A stretch of DNA of 64,000 nt from Prodigiosinella aquatilis. Its GTDB lineage: Bacteria; Pseudomonadota; Gammaproteobacteria; Enterobacterales; Enterobacteriaceae. How positions within the stretch are numbered: the first letter of the stretch is position 1; each line of letters begins with the position of its first letter. Both the position numbers and the translations under genes were made by a program. Under the pieces are notes generated by a model. The model had not been told where the DNA came from. It did no database searches and saw nothing but the letters and a program-made list of their open reading frames with translations. This document shows, piece after piece, positions 1 to 9,909 of this stretch. The stretch lies in NCBI GenBank assembly GCA_030388725.1, contig CP128857.1, positions 3,286,001-3,350,000 on the forward strand, given 5' to 3'.

Positions 1-28
1 TCCTCAGTTATTCATATTTACCGGTCAC

Positions 29-595
29 TCAGCAGAGATCGTCGGGGTATGGAAAGTCCGTGCTCGTTAGTGGCGCTGTATTGTAAAACAATTGTAACGC
101 GTTAATAAAGCGCGCCGGACGTTCAGGAATAGTATGCTGCAAATAGTGCATAACCTGGCCGTGGACCCGCCGTTGAAACGCAATACGATCCGGCGTTACC
201 TCGCCATTGAGGTTATCGCAGCTAACATTAAAGGGAAAACCCGCCGCGACGCAGAACAACCACTCCAACGCTTGAGGCTTGATTTCAACGTCTTCAAACT
301 GATGTTGAGTTTCGGCATCGCGCCCATCGGGGCAATACCAGTAACCAAAATCCACTTGCAGACGACGCGCTGCGCCCGCAATACACCAGTGTGAAATTTC
401 GTGCATGGCGCTGGCATAAAAACCATGTGCAAACACAATCCGGTGATAGGGCACCTGTTCATCCGCTGGCAGATAAATCGGTTCATCCTCACCCTTGATT
501 AACTGAGTGTTGTAATCGCGGCTAAAGCAGTCATTAAACAGTTGGATCAGTTGATCATAGCGATGAACTACGGTGTGTTGTGGTGACGTTGTCAT
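29..595 (-). CDS. epmC: Elongation factor P hydroxylase EpmC
   Basis: Non-haem iron hydroxylase that modifies the beta-lysylated lysine of elongation factor P, the last step of the EpmA/EpmB/EpmC pathway in the cytoplasm. The motif HEISHW (residues 65-70) supplies candidate metal-binding histidines, and the full length matches the YfcM family (188 aa against about 182 in E. coli). I chose the ATG at 595 because it overlaps the yfcA stop codon (ATGA); an upstream in-frame start would intrude further into yfcA. It is the downstream partner of yfcA. The family assignment is by similarity to YfcM; the reaction is family knowledge. Confidence 0.9.
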   Translation of the reverse strand: MTTSPQHTVVHRYDQLIQLFNDCFSRDYNTQLIKGEDEPIYLPADEQVPYHRIVFAHGFYASAMHEISHWCIAGAARRLQVDFGYWYCPDGRDAETQHQFEDVEIKPQALEWLFCVAAGFPFNVSCDNLNGEVTPDRIAFQRRVHGQVMHYLQHTIPERPARFINALQLFYNTAPLTSTDFPYPDDLC

Positions 596-1395
596 GAAAA
601 GATCTGTCCCAGCCACTGCGAAATAGCGCTGCCGTGACTATCATAAATTAACTTACAGCTCATCAGTGCAGAAACCATCACCAGCATAGGACGAATCAGT
701 TTTTGTCCTTTGGTCAAGACCATTCTGGCACCGAGGCGCGCGCCAATGATTTGTCCCAGCAGCATCACCCCACCCAATCCCCATACGACTTTTCCACCCA
801 GAATAAAAAATAGCAGGCTACCAAAATTGGATGTGAAGTTTAGTACTTTGGCATGAGCAGTCGCTTTCGCCAGGTTAAAACCATGCAGTGTGACATAACC
901 GAGAGCAAAGAAAGATCCCGCTCCCGGCCCAAAAAAACCGTCATAAAATCCGACACAGCCACCAGTAACCAGAGCAAACGGCACAGCGGATAAACGACGC
1001 TGCCGATCATTATTTCCTATTTTGGGCACCAACAGGAAATAAAGGCCGATCCCGATCACCAGTACCGGTAAAAGCTGTCGCAAGAAACCGGCATGAATCT
1101 GCTGAATCAGCCAGGCACCGAAAACCGCCCCCACAAAAGTAAAAGCGATAGCCAGTTTCTGCTCTCCCAGTTTTACCGCGCGATGGCGGATAAAATACAA
1201 GCTGGAGGAAAAAGAGCCGCCCACGGCCTGGAGCTTATTGGTCGCCAAGACTTGCGTAGGCGAAAGCCCCGCCGCTAACAATGCAGGAATGGTCAACAAT
1301 CCGCCGCCTCCAGCAATCGAATCAATAAACCCCGCCAGCATGCCAACGAAAAACAACAGGCCCAGCATTTCTGGCCCTACAACAAACCATTCCAT
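592..1395 (-). CDS. yfcA: TSUP-family membrane permease YfcA
   Basis: Inner-membrane protein of the TauE/SafE (TSUP) family, 267 aa, essentially the length of E. coli YfcA. The sequence is a series of hydrophobic helices, with the family's glycine-rich opening (AGFIDSIAGGGGLLTIPALL, residues 21-40) and a second copy of that pattern around GGCVGFYDGFFGPGAGSF. Members export or import small organosulfur or sulfite-type anions, but the substrate of YfcA is not known, and nothing here narrows it. The stop overlaps the start of epmC by 4 bases, and mepA ends 3 bases upstream, so mepA, yfcA and epmC are probably co-transcribed. Confidence 0.88.
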   Translation of the reverse strand: MEWFVVGPEMLGLLFFVGMLAGFIDSIAGGGGLLTIPALLAAGLSPTQVLATNKLQAVGGSFSSSLYFIRHRAVKLGEQKLAIAFTFVGAVFGAWLIQQIHAGFLRQLLPVLVIGIGLYFLLVPKIGNNDRQRRLSAVPFALVTGGCVGFYDGFFGPGAGSFFALGYVTLHGFNLAKATAHAKVLNFTSNFGSLLFFILGGKVVWGLGGVMLLGQIIGARLGARMVLTKGQKLIRPMLVMVSALMSCKLIYDSHGSAISQWLGQIFS

Positions 1396-1398
1396 GAA

Positions 1399-2229
1399 TT
1401 ATTCCACACTAAAATGTCTGTCAACGAGTGCCTGACATGACGGGGGCAACGGGGGTGGTAACGTTTTTACTGGTGTTTTAGTACTCGGCTGGCGCGGCTG
1501 AAACCAACTGGAAAGTTCAGCCCCACAACCATCACCTGCGGGCGGAGAGTCCTGCTCCTGACACTCCAGACTATCGGCCGGACAACGCAGACGGACATGC
1601 ATATGGGCACGGTGAGCAAACCACGGGCGGACTTTGTGCAACCATGCACGATCCTCACCGGCTTCACGACAAAGCTGCTTTTTAATCGCCGGATTAACGA
1701 AAATACGTGTTACGTCTCTATCCTGTGCCGCCGTTTTTATCAAATAGTCGATCTCAGGTCGCCACAGATGAGGATTGACTTGCCGGTCACCCGCCATCAC
1801 CAAATCCACAGGTTGTGGTTGAAGTAGTTGTTGTTGGCTCCAACGGCGACGAGGTAGTTGTAACCAGATATCCACATCCAGACCAGATTGGTGGCTAACA
1901 TGGCCGCTACTGAAACGACCACCGGCAGGCATTCCCATATCGCCAATCAGCAATTCCGCCCCAGTGGCACGACGTATTTGCGAGCTCAGACGATAAATAA
2001 ACGCCACTAGCTCCGGATGACCGAAATAACGGCGTTGATCGACGCGCATAACCTGATAATCCGACGATTGCAGCGCTAACGGTTGCGCACCGATGATACA
2101 GCCATTGGCAAAACTGCCAATGGACTGTGCTGTGCCAGCTATCGGGTGGGTAACTTCCTGCCAGGGCGTTTTTGCCTCGGCTGCGACACTCAGCAACAGT
2201 GCCGCCATTGCTATCAAACCTGTTTTCAT
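1399..2229 (-). CDS. mepA: Penicillin-insensitive murein endopeptidase MepA
   Basis: Periplasmic LAS-family zinc endopeptidase that cleaves D-Ala-meso-DAP cross-links in peptidoglycan. A signal peptide is visible (about residues 1-19, ending in AEA). The zinc motifs are GHVSHQSGLDVD, with the His and Asp ligands, and HRAHMHVRLRCP near residue 205, with the His-x-His ligand. Length is 276 aa against 274 in E. coli. Several cysteines after residue 180 fit the disulfides known in the family. It sits 6 bases downstream of aroC and 3 bases upstream of yfcA on the same strand, the order seen in many enterobacteria. Confidence 0.94.
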   Translation of the reverse strand: MKTGLIAMAALLLSVAAEAKTPWQEVTHPIAGTAQSIGSFANGCIIGAQPLALQSSDYQVMRVDQRRYFGHPELVAFIYRLSSQIRRATGAELLIGDMGMPAGGRFSSGHVSHQSGLDVDIWLQLPRRRWSQQQLLQPQPVDLVMAGDRQVNPHLWRPEIDYLIKTAAQDRDVTRIFVNPAIKKQLCREAGEDRAWLHKVRPWFAHRAHMHVRLRCPADSLECQEQDSPPAGDGCGAELSSWFQPRQPSTKTPVKTLPPPLPPSCQALVDRHFSVE

Positions 2230-2235
2230 GCTGCC

Positions 2236-3321
2236 TTACCAACGGGGAACCTGGCTGACAACATCACCACACTGAGCCCGCTGACGCAGCAGATGATCCA
2301 TCAGTACAATCGCCATCATCGCCTCAGCGATAGGAACAGCACGAATGCCCACACAAGGATCGTGACGCCCACGGGTAACCATTTCGGTTGCTTCACCGTC
2401 GCGGTTAATCGTGCGGCCTGGCACCATAATGCTGGATGTAGGCTTCAGTGCCAGATGTGCAATAACTGCCTGACCACTACTGATACCACCCAGAATGCCG
2501 CCAGCATGGTTGCTCTGAAAACCATCCGGAGTTATTTCATCGCGGTTTTCGCTGCCGCGTTTGGTCACCACCGCAAAGCCGTCACCGATCTCCACACCTT
2601 TTACAGCATTAATGCTCATCAGTGCATGGGCTAAATCGGCATCAAGACGATCAAACACCGGCTCTCCCAGCCCTGCCGGGACAGACTCCGCTACCACCGT
2701 GATCTTGGCTCCAATGGAATCCCCGGCCTTCTTCAGCCCACGCATCAGTTCATCCAAGGCTTCCAGCTTATCTGGATCCGGACAAAAGAACGGATTCTGT
2801 TCAACCTGCTCCCAGTCTTTCAATTCACAACTGACTTCCCCGATCTGGGCCAGATAACCGCGGATTTGAATACCATGCTGTTGCTGCAAATATTTTTTGG
2901 CAATTGCCCCGGCAGCCACACGCATCGCGGTTTCACGAGCCGAGGACCGCCCACCGCCACGGTAATCTCGGATCCCGTATTTCTGTTCATAGGTGTAATC
3001 TGCATGCCCCGGCCGGAACAGATCTTTAATAGCACCGTAGTCCTGCGAGCGCTGATCAGTATTCTCAATCAGCAGGCCAATACTGGTTCCGGTAGTCACC
3101 CCTTCAAATACGCCGGACAAAATACGGACCTGATCCGGCTCCCGACGTTGGGTGGTATAGCGGGAAGTTCCCGGACGACGGCGATCAAGATCGTGCTGTA
3201 AATCTGCTTCAGTCAACGGGATACCGGGGGGGACGCCGTCCACAACGCAGCCCAAGGCAATACCATGAGACTCACCAAAGGTGGTGACACGGAAAAACTG
3301 ACCAATACTGTTTCCTGCCAT
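2236..3321 (-). CDS. aroC: Chorismate synthase AroC
   Basis: Converts 5-enolpyruvylshikimate-3-phosphate to chorismate with reduced FMN, the last common step of aromatic amino acid synthesis. It starts with the signature MAGNSIGQFFRVTTFGESHG and contains the other family signatures RPGHADYTYEQKYG and GGRSSARETA. I placed the start on the second of two adjacent Met codons (3321), which gives 361 aa, the E. coli length. It lies between prmB and mepA on the same strand, as in E. coli. No unusual features. Confidence 0.97.
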   Translation of the reverse strand: MAGNSIGQFFRVTTFGESHGIALGCVVDGVPPGIPLTEADLQHDLDRRRPGTSRYTTQRREPDQVRILSGVFEGVTTGTSIGLLIENTDQRSQDYGAIKDLFRPGHADYTYEQKYGIRDYRGGGRSSARETAMRVAAGAIAKKYLQQQHGIQIRGYLAQIGEVSCELKDWEQVEQNPFFCPDPDKLEALDELMRGLKKAGDSIGAKITVVAESVPAGLGEPVFDRLDADLAHALMSINAVKGVEIGDGFAVVTKRGSENRDEITPDGFQSNHAGGILGGISSGQAVIAHLALKPTSSIMVPGRTINRDGEATEMVTRGRHDPCVGIRAVPIAEAMMAIVLMDHLLRQRAQCGDVVSQVPRW

Positions 3322-3368
3322 CACATCTCCTTAGCGTGATAAAAGAATTAGGTCGTTACCGGACAGAC

Positions 3369-4301
3369 TCAGTCGCGGTAAATGCTGAAATGCGTTTTGC
3401 AATCCACCAACTGTGATCGAGTCAGCATAAAGACGCCGTCACCACCGTGTTCAAATTCAAGCCAGGTGAATGGAATATCCGGATACTGCTCCATCAAATG
3501 CACCATGCTGTTGCCCACTTCACAGATTAGCACGCCCTCTTCACTGAGATAATCTGGCGCACAAGCCAGAATCCGGCGTACCAGCTTGAGCCCGTCGCTA
3601 CCTGCCGCCAGTCCCAGTGCTGGCTCATAACGGAACTCCTGTGGCAAATCGGCCATATCCTCTTCATCCACATACGGGGGATTGGTCACGATCAAATCAT
3701 AGTGAATGGCAGGCAAATCACGGAACAGATCAGAACGGATTGGCGTAACGTTATATTCCATAGCATGCTGCTGGATATTCTGCTCAGCTACCGCTAGCGC
3801 ATCGGGGGAAATATCCACCGCATCCACCTCAGCTTCCGGGAAAGCCTGGGCGCAGGCAATAGCGATACAACCGCTGCCAGTACACAGATCCAGGATATGA
3901 TGCGGCGATGTGGGCAACAGGGATTGGAAGCCGTTGTTGATCAACTCTCCAATCGGGGAACGCGGCACTAGAACACGTTCATCCACATAGAATTCCAGTC
4001 CGCAGAACCAGGCCTTATTAGTCAGATAGGCTACCGGAATACGTTCGTTCACCCGGCGGATCACCCGTTCAACGATGCGGTGGCGTTCGCTGGAGGTCAA
4101 TCGGGCACGGTACATATCCTCGGGAATATCAAGCGGCAGAAACAGACTGGGCAATACCAGTTGCAGCGCTTCATCCCACGGGTTATCAGTACCGTGACCA
4201 TAATAGACATGGGCTGCGTTAAACCGGCTCACGGTCCAACGCAACATATCCTGAAGAGTATGCAGATCGTTGACCGCCTCATCGACGAAAATTTTGTCCA
4301 A
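3369..4301 (-). CDS. prmB: Ribosomal protein uL3 glutamine methyltransferase PrmB
   Basis: SAM-dependent N5-glutamine methyltransferase acting on ribosomal protein uL3. It has exactly 310 aa, as in E. coli. The SAM-binding motif DLCTGSGCIA (148-157) and the NPPY catalytic motif (207-210), which positions the glutamine amide, are both intact. The start MDKIFVDEAVNDL is the family N-terminus. It is divergent from smrB, with about 170 bases between them that must hold both promoters, and is followed 47 bases later by aroC. Confidence 0.95.
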   Translation of the reverse strand: MDKIFVDEAVNDLHTLQDMLRWTVSRFNAAHVYYGHGTDNPWDEALQLVLPSLFLPLDIPEDMYRARLTSSERHRIVERVIRRVNERIPVAYLTNKAWFCGLEFYVDERVLVPRSPIGELINNGFQSLLPTSPHHILDLCTGSGCIAIACAQAFPEAEVDAVDISPDALAVAEQNIQQHAMEYNVTPIRSDLFRDLPAIHYDLIVTNPPYVDEEDMADLPQEFRYEPALGLAAGSDGLKLVRRILACAPDYLSEEGVLICEVGNSMVHLMEQYPDIPFTWLEFEHGGDGVFMLTRSQLVDCKTHFSIYRD

Positions 4302-4471
4302 GTCTGCCCTCCGCAGATATCTCTCAATATAAAGTCGGCGTCTAGTTTGCCATGAAGCCTACGACAAATCAGCAGATATCACCGCCCAACGCCCGGTAAT
4401 ACCGAGTTTTATTTAGTGACGTCAGAAAGAAAATGTACACTGTGAGGAAATTATCGCGAAGTGAAACCGTT

Positions 4472-5014
4472 ATGAAAAAAAAATACACGCTAAATGAGGA
4501 GGAATTACAGCTTTTCCGCTCCTCTGTGACAGGAGCCCGTCGGTTACGTCAGGATACTTTTGTTCATAAACCAGAACGTCGTAAACTTGGGGAATTAGCG
4601 CCTCGTCGGGTGACACAGGAACAGGTAGATGCCAGCTTCTATTTCTCTGACGAATTTCAGCCCCAGTTAGATAATGAAGGGCCGACGCGCTACATTCGTC
4701 CTGATACCAACCACTACGAACTGAAAAAGTTGCGCCGTGGCGACTATTCACCAGAGCTTTTTCTGGATTTACATGGACTGACGCAGCAGGAAGCAAAACA
4801 GGAACTTGGGGCACTATTGGCCGCCTGCCGCCGCGAACATGTGTATTGCGCCTGCGTCATGCATGGACACGGCAAACACATTCTAAAACAGCAGACGCCA
4901 CTCTGGTTGGCCCAACACCCCGATGTGCTGGCGTTTCATCAGGCACCACGAGAATTCGGCGGCGACGCCGCGCTATTGGTACTTGTCGCAATGGATATTC
5001 CGACAGTGGAATAA
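4472..5014 (+). CDS. smrB: Ribosome rescue endonuclease SmrB
   Basis: Smr-domain endonuclease that cleaves mRNA between collided ribosomes so that tmRNA can rescue them. The C-terminal Smr domain (about residues 90-175) has the DLHG motif (LFLDLHGLTQQEA) and the HGHGKH motif. The N-terminal extension (MKKKYTLNEEELQLF) is the ribosome-binding part. I chose the internal ATG at 4472, which gives 180 aa (E. coli 183), over the longer frame from 4433, because the extra 13 residues do not fit the family. The gene is divergent from prmB. Confidence 0.92.
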   Translation: MKKKYTLNEEELQLFRSSVTGARRLRQDTFVHKPERRKLGELAPRRVTQEQVDASFYFSDEFQPQLDNEGPTRYIRPDTNHYELKKLRRGDYSPELFLDLHGLTQQEAKQELGALLAACRREHVYCACVMHGHGKHILKQQTPLWLAQHPDVLAFHQAPREFGGDAALLVLVAMDIPTVE

Positions 5015-5038
5015 AATAATAGGACCAGGTGGGCTTGG

Positions 5039-5527
5039 CTAACTACTGGCTTTAATCGTTAACTGCGAAGGGCTCACTTGCCAGTGGCATTCGCCGACAC
5101 CGGACTCAGCTTCCAGGTTCACACAGGCAACCGCTGAAGTAGCGAACATCGGTGCGGTTTCACCAGGGCACAACGAGGCGACCAGATAGCCAACAAGCGG
5201 TAAATGAGAGATGATCAGCACACCGCCAGTCCCTTCTTTTGCCAGGGTTTGCAAATAGTAGCTTATCAGTTTCGCATCACCACCTGGTGTCAATTCCGGC
5301 AGACATTCGTCTTCCTCTGGCAGGGGAAGTGTGCTCCGCACAGCTTGCAACGTCTGACGGGCACGGAGATAAGGGCTGACCAAGACTCGATCGATATCAA
5401 TCGCCTGATTATTCAACCAGGCAGCCATTTGATGTGTCTCATTACAACCCCGGGCGCTAAGAGGCCTGAGCGCATCACTGGCTGCGTCAGGTACAGCATC
5501 ACCATGACGCATGATCAAAACTTGCAT
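5039..5527 (-). CDS. sixA: Phosphohistidine phosphatase SixA
   Basis: Histidine-phosphatase-superfamily enzyme that removes phosphate from histidine phosphoproteins; in E. coli its targets are ArcB and the nitrogen PTS protein NPr. The catalytic RHG motif lies at residues 7-9 (MQVLIMRHGDA), and the second His is in IISHLPLVGYL. It has 162 aa, with 161 in E. coli. It converges on smrB with a 24-base gap. Upstream lies a long AT-rich stretch separating it from fadJ. Confidence 0.93.
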   Translation of the reverse strand: MQVLIMRHGDAVPDAASDALRPLSARGCNETHQMAAWLNNQAIDIDRVLVSPYLRARQTLQAVRSTLPLPEEDECLPELTPGGDAKLISYYLQTLAKEGTGGVLIISHLPLVGYLVASLCPGETAPMFATSAVACVNLEAESGVGECHWQVSPSQLTIKASS

Positions 5528-6326
5528 ATTACACCGCTATATTGATGAAAATGATGGTAAAAATTTATAACAATCATAGATTACCTGAAACGCCGTCCCC
5601 CCGTGTTGCTCTACATCACAGACTGGAACAGCGTACTTGAATGCATATTTGCAGCAGTTTTAACCAACACAAAGCGCATTTTTTTACCCCATTTACCCCT
5701 GGATAGCAACCAGCCACACCACTCGACTATCCGACAAAAGCGTCATATCACGCATTGGGATGTAATTTTCTGCCTTTTCAGCACATTACTCTTGCGTATG
5801 GGATAGCTGACACTGTCATTATAAAAACAATATTCTTTTCAATGCCTTTATTTATTTTCTTTCCGTTATTTTCGCCCAAACAATAAGACAAAATAAGCAC
5901 AAAAACCCGATAAAATAATAAATACAGAACAAATAATGCCAGTTTTATTCTAAATACATCGTGACGCTTATTTATGACAATTCCATTTCATGCGATTGGA
6001 AAAATGGGATTGTTCATCTACATTTACTAATGAAAGCTCACTGTATTTTTCTCCTGTCCTATTTTAGGGTTATGCCCAACATCCAGGGAATCAAAACCCC
6101 CTGTTATATCAGTAGACTCACGACTTATTCAGCTCATTTATCACATGCACATTCTGCTGCAATGCGCGCTGTTTTTTTACTATATTCACCGTTTTTACAT
6201 CAACATATTTTATGGTCATATCCCAATAGGGTATATCACTGTTAAAACGCAATGAGCTAATTAATTATTGGCTTCTGAGTCTATTTAATAAAAAGATCTA
6301 TTCGGTATAGATGACCGCCATTCGTA
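5528..6326. other. AT-rich intergenic region between sixA and fadJ
   Basis: About 800 bases without a convincing gene. Short reading frames exist on the plus strand (5603-5806 and 5961-6245), but they lack ribosome binding sites and have the composition of translated AT-rich DNA. Some enterobacteria carry extra genes at this position; here I see only noncoding sequence, with the sixA promoter presumably in its first 100 bases. Confidence 0.6.
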
Positions 6327-6386
6327 ATATACCCAATAGATTTCAAAATGCAGGGAAGAGGCAATCGAGTGAATCCCTGAAAGCTA
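6327..6386 (+). repeat. Partial ERIC (IRU) repeat next to fadJ 3' end
   Basis: The stretch starting with TATACCCAATAGATTTC and running through GCAGGGAAGAGGCAATCGAG to GTGAATCCCTGAAAGCT matches about half of a 127-bp ERIC element (compare the full copy at 35844-35970, read on the opposite strand). The other half is not recognisable. It ends about 12 bases from the fadJ stop codon. Confidence 0.6.
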
Positions 6387-6397
6387 ATTACCCTGCC

Positions 6398-8599
6398 TCA
6401 GATTTCAGATTGCAGGGAGGACCTATCAGAATGCCTTGAAGGATAAAAATACGGTTCCGCGCTTTCACTCCGGGAAAGCAAAGCGCGACAAGGCGCAAAA
6501 CGATCACCATAATGTTGTTGTAGTACTTGCAGTGTTTTAACCACCGTATCGCTCCCCAAATGATCTATATAGCGAAATGGTCCTCCCAGAAATGGTGGAA
6601 AACCAATACCCAATACCGCACCGATATCACCTTCGCGGGCACTACGAATAATGCCTTCATCCAGACAACGCGCTGCTTCGTTCAACAACAGCATCACACA
6701 ACGTTGTGCCATCAATGCCGAATCCAAATGCGCTTTCGGGGTAACACCGAGCAACGGATAAACGGTATTATCAACATTTTTCTTAGACCGTTGCCAGATA
6801 TACCGCTGATGACCATAACGGTAAAATCCACGCGCATTTTTCCGTCCCTGGCGATCATCGCTGGCAATAACTTTCAGCGCGGGAGGCGCACTGAAACGTT
6901 CACCCAGCTCACGAGTCAGGATCGGAACAATCTTTATCGCAACGTCAATTCCCACTTCATCCAACAGCGTAAAAGGCCCGACCGGAAAACCAAAGCGAAC
7001 CAGCGCCTGATCGATAGTATCTACTGGCTCGCCTTCCAGCAGGCAACGTGCCGCTTCATTAAGGTAAGGCGCCAGAATCCGGTTAACGTAAAACCCCGCG
7101 CAGTCAGCGACAACAATAGCCGTTTTTCCCTGTTTTTTTACTAATGCCACCGTAGTGGCAATAGTTTCCGCGCTAGTACCCGTGTGGGGAATAACCTCAA
7201 CAAGCGGCATTTTGTCCACCGGGCTGAAATAATGCAGTCCTATAACCTGTGCTGGCCGACTGGCTTTGGCGGCAATCTGATGAATAGGCAACGAGGACGT
7301 ATTCGAAGCAAAAATCGTATCAGGTGAAGCAAATTGCTCAACCTCTGACACCATCTGTTGCTTCAGGGCCAAATCCTCAAATACCGCTTCAATAACAATA
7401 TCGACCTGCTCAAAACCATGATAATCCGTACTACCCGTCATCAGGCTCATTTGCCGTTGCTGCTCAATATGTGTTATGCGTCGATGGGTTAGCTGTTTTT
7501 CAAGCTTCTGCCAATGGCACTTTAATGCGCGGTTTACCCCTTTTTCCTGAATATCTTTGATTCTTACTGGCAGCCCGCCTCGAATCGCCGTTACGCTGGC
7601 AATACCTCCCCCCATCAAACCACCACCCAACACAGCAACCCGATGGATCACCCGCGATTCATCACCGGTTTCCGACGTTTTTTTCAGCGCTGTAGCGGCG
7701 AAAAACAGACCACGAAGAGCAATGGACTCTGGTGACATGACCAGTTTGCCAAACGCCCGTGCTTCCGACAGATATCCTTCCGCTTCACCCTTTTCCAAGC
7801 CATCGCGTACCACTTGAATAATTTTCCCGGTGGCCGGGTAATGTCCCTGCGTCCTGGCCTGTGTTTTCTGTTTAACCACCCTAAACAACAACGATCTGAT
7901 CAGACGACTATGCATAAAGCCGATACGCCAATTCACTGACGATGATGTTCTCTTGCCTTGTCGTATCATCGCCGCGGCCGTCTCCAGCAAAATGCTGTGT
8001 GGTACGGCGTCATCCACCAGACCCAGCCTGAGAGCCTGTTGGCTGCGAACATGTTTTCCGGTCAGCATAAGATCCAGCGCTTTATCAACGCCAATCAAAC
8101 GGGGTAAACGCTGTGTTCCGCCTGAACCAGGTAACAAACCCAGCTGAACTTCCGGCAATCCCAATACGGTTTTATCCTCTGTGGTACAAACCCGATAATC
8201 GCAAGCCAGTGCCAGCTCCAGTCCACCGCCCAGACAAGCGCCATGAATGGCGGCTACGACGGGAAAAGGCAGTCCGGCGATATACGCCAGTGTCTCCTGC
8301 CCTGTTTTGGCTAACGCTTCGGCCTGTTTGGCATCAGTGCAATTATCCAACATGGTGATATCGGCCCCGGCGATAAAGGAATCCGCTTTGGCTGACACAA
8401 AAATCAATCCCCGCAGAGCGGCATGCTGTTGCGCCTGGGTTAATACCGCCATGATTTGCCTGGCAAATTGATCTTTCAGGGTATTCACTTTTTCACCCGC
8501 GACATCCATCGTGATAATACCAATGTTATCGGGTCGCAACGTCAGCGAGAAAGCTGATTTCTCCTTCTCCAGCGCTACAATTGCCGGCTGTTCCGTCAT
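6398..8599 (-). CDS. fadJ: Fatty-acid oxidation complex alpha subunit FadJ
   Basis: Multifunctional beta-oxidation enzyme: enoyl-CoA hydratase/isomerase in the N-terminal third (crotonase motif GACLGGGLELALACDYRVC near residue 120) and L-3-hydroxyacyl-CoA dehydrogenase in the rest (NAD-binding VAVLGGGLMGGGIASVTAI near residue 322). It works with the FadI thiolase, with which it overlaps by 4 bases (ATGA). At 733 aa it is longer than E. coli FadJ (714), and some of the extra residues are a C-terminal tail after PYFYP that runs towards an ERIC half-element, so the original stop may have been lost by rearrangement. Confidence 0.95.
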   Translation of the reverse strand: MTEQPAIVALEKEKSAFSLTLRPDNIGIITMDVAGEKVNTLKDQFARQIMAVLTQAQQHAALRGLIFVSAKADSFIAGADITMLDNCTDAKQAEALAKTGQETLAYIAGLPFPVVAAIHGACLGGGLELALACDYRVCTTEDKTVLGLPEVQLGLLPGSGGTQRLPRLIGVDKALDLMLTGKHVRSQQALRLGLVDDAVPHSILLETAAAMIRQGKRTSSSVNWRIGFMHSRLIRSLLFRVVKQKTQARTQGHYPATGKIIQVVRDGLEKGEAEGYLSEARAFGKLVMSPESIALRGLFFAATALKKTSETGDESRVIHRVAVLGGGLMGGGIASVTAIRGGLPVRIKDIQEKGVNRALKCHWQKLEKQLTHRRITHIEQQRQMSLMTGSTDYHGFEQVDIVIEAVFEDLALKQQMVSEVEQFASPDTIFASNTSSLPIHQIAAKASRPAQVIGLHYFSPVDKMPLVEVIPHTGTSAETIATTVALVKKQGKTAIVVADCAGFYVNRILAPYLNEAARCLLEGEPVDTIDQALVRFGFPVGPFTLLDEVGIDVAIKIVPILTRELGERFSAPPALKVIASDDRQGRKNARGFYRYGHQRYIWQRSKKNVDNTVYPLLGVTPKAHLDSALMAQRCVMLLLNEAARCLDEGIIRSAREGDIGAVLGIGFPPFLGGPFRYIDHLGSDTVVKTLQVLQQHYGDRFAPCRALLSRSESAEPYFYPSRHSDRSSLQSEI

Positions 8600-9909
8600 G
8601 CTGTCACCTCCAGAATCATTGCGGCCCCCAATCCTCCGGCCGCACAGGCAGTGGTTAACCCCAAACCACCGCCACGGCGCCGTAATTCACGTAATGTTTG
8701 TGTGATCATACGTGCTCCCGTCGCAGCAAAAGGATGCCCATAAGCAATTGATCCCCCCAACACATTGAATTTATCCATATCCACGTTTCCCAGCGGCTCA
8801 CTGCGCCTCAGTTGATGCCGGGCAAAATCGGCGCTGGCGAACAGGTTCAGATTAACTAACGTTTGTGCCGCAAAGGCCTCATGCATATCAATCAAGGTCA
8901 GATCTGATAGGGTGATACCAGCACGATCGAGCGCCAGCGGCGTGGCGTAGGCGGGTCCTAGTAACATATCCTGCCGCACATCAATGCCGATGAAAGCGTA
9001 ACTGCGAAGATAACCGAGAGGCGTCAATCCCAACGCATTGGCCCGGGATTCGCTCATCATCAATACCGCGGCGGCACCATCCGTCATTGGTGTGCTGTTA
9101 GCCGCAGTGACGGTGCCATGTTGGCGATCAAATGCGGGGCGTAACCGCGCATACTGCGCCAGAGAGGAGTCATGGCGAACATTATTGTCCTCCTCTACCG
9201 CCTGTTGGTAAGGAGGCACATAGGCGGTCATCACTTCATCACGCAGCACACCACGCTGCCATGCCTGTGCCGCCAGACGATGTGAGCGATGCGCCAATGC
9301 ATCCTGCTGTTGACGGGTAATTCCATAGCTTTTAGCCATCTGCTCTGCGGTATCACCCATCCGTAGTCCAGTCGAATATTCGGCGATGGCTGGCGACACT
9401 GGCAACAGGTCGTTAAAGCGCAGTTGAGCAAACAAGGCCAGTCGTTGTCTCAGGTTACGGGCTTTAGTGAGATCCACCAATATACGAGCCAGTCGCTTAC
9501 TGACACCAATGGGTAATACCGACGATGAATCCGCACCTCCCGCAATACCTACCTCAATTGTACCGGCCATAATACTTTCTGCCACATTGGCTACCGCCTG
9601 AAAACTGCTAGCACAGGCACGCGAAACGCTGTAGGCATCGGTATGAACGCTCATGCCTGTTCCCAGGACAATTTCCCGTGCAATATTCGGCGCTTCAGGC
9701 ATCTGAATCACTTGACCAAAAACCAGTTGCTCAACAAGTTCCGAGTCAATACCGCTACGTATCAATAGCTCTGTGACTACCAGTTTGCCCAATTCCAAAG
9801 CCGGTATACCACGATACGCCGTTGCCTGACGGGCAAACGGGGTACGTAACCCATTGACAATCGCAATGCGATCGCCCCGACGGGTTACCATTGGTAATAC
9901 CTCGCCCAT
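8596..9909 (-). CDS. fadI: 3-ketoacyl-CoA thiolase FadI
   Basis: Thiolase of the FadIJ beta-oxidation complex, cleaving 3-ketoacyl-CoA to acetyl-CoA and a shortened acyl-CoA. The nucleophilic Cys is in SRACASSFQAVAN, and the general-base region is GHPFAATGARM followed by TTACAAGGLGAAMILE. Length is 437 aa (E. coli 436), with the family N-terminus MGEVLP and a good ribosome binding site (AGGAG, 5-6 bases upstream). It is the first gene of fadIJ. FadR control is expected from the family, but I did not find a clear FadR operator directly upstream. Confidence 0.96.
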   Translation of the reverse strand: MGEVLPMVTRRGDRIAIVNGLRTPFARQATAYRGIPALELGKLVVTELLIRSGIDSELVEQLVFGQVIQMPEAPNIAREIVLGTGMSVHTDAYSVSRACASSFQAVANVAESIMAGTIEVGIAGGADSSSVLPIGVSKRLARILVDLTKARNLRQRLALFAQLRFNDLLPVSPAIAEYSTGLRMGDTAEQMAKSYGITRQQQDALAHRSHRLAAQAWQRGVLRDEVMTAYVPPYQQAVEEDNNVRHDSSLAQYARLRPAFDRQHGTVTAANSTPMTDGAAAVLMMSESRANALGLTPLGYLRSYAFIGIDVRQDMLLGPAYATPLALDRAGITLSDLTLIDMHEAFAAQTLVNLNLFASADFARHQLRRSEPLGNVDMDKFNVLGGSIAYGHPFAATGARMITQTLRELRRRGGGLGLTTACAAGGLGAAMILEVTA

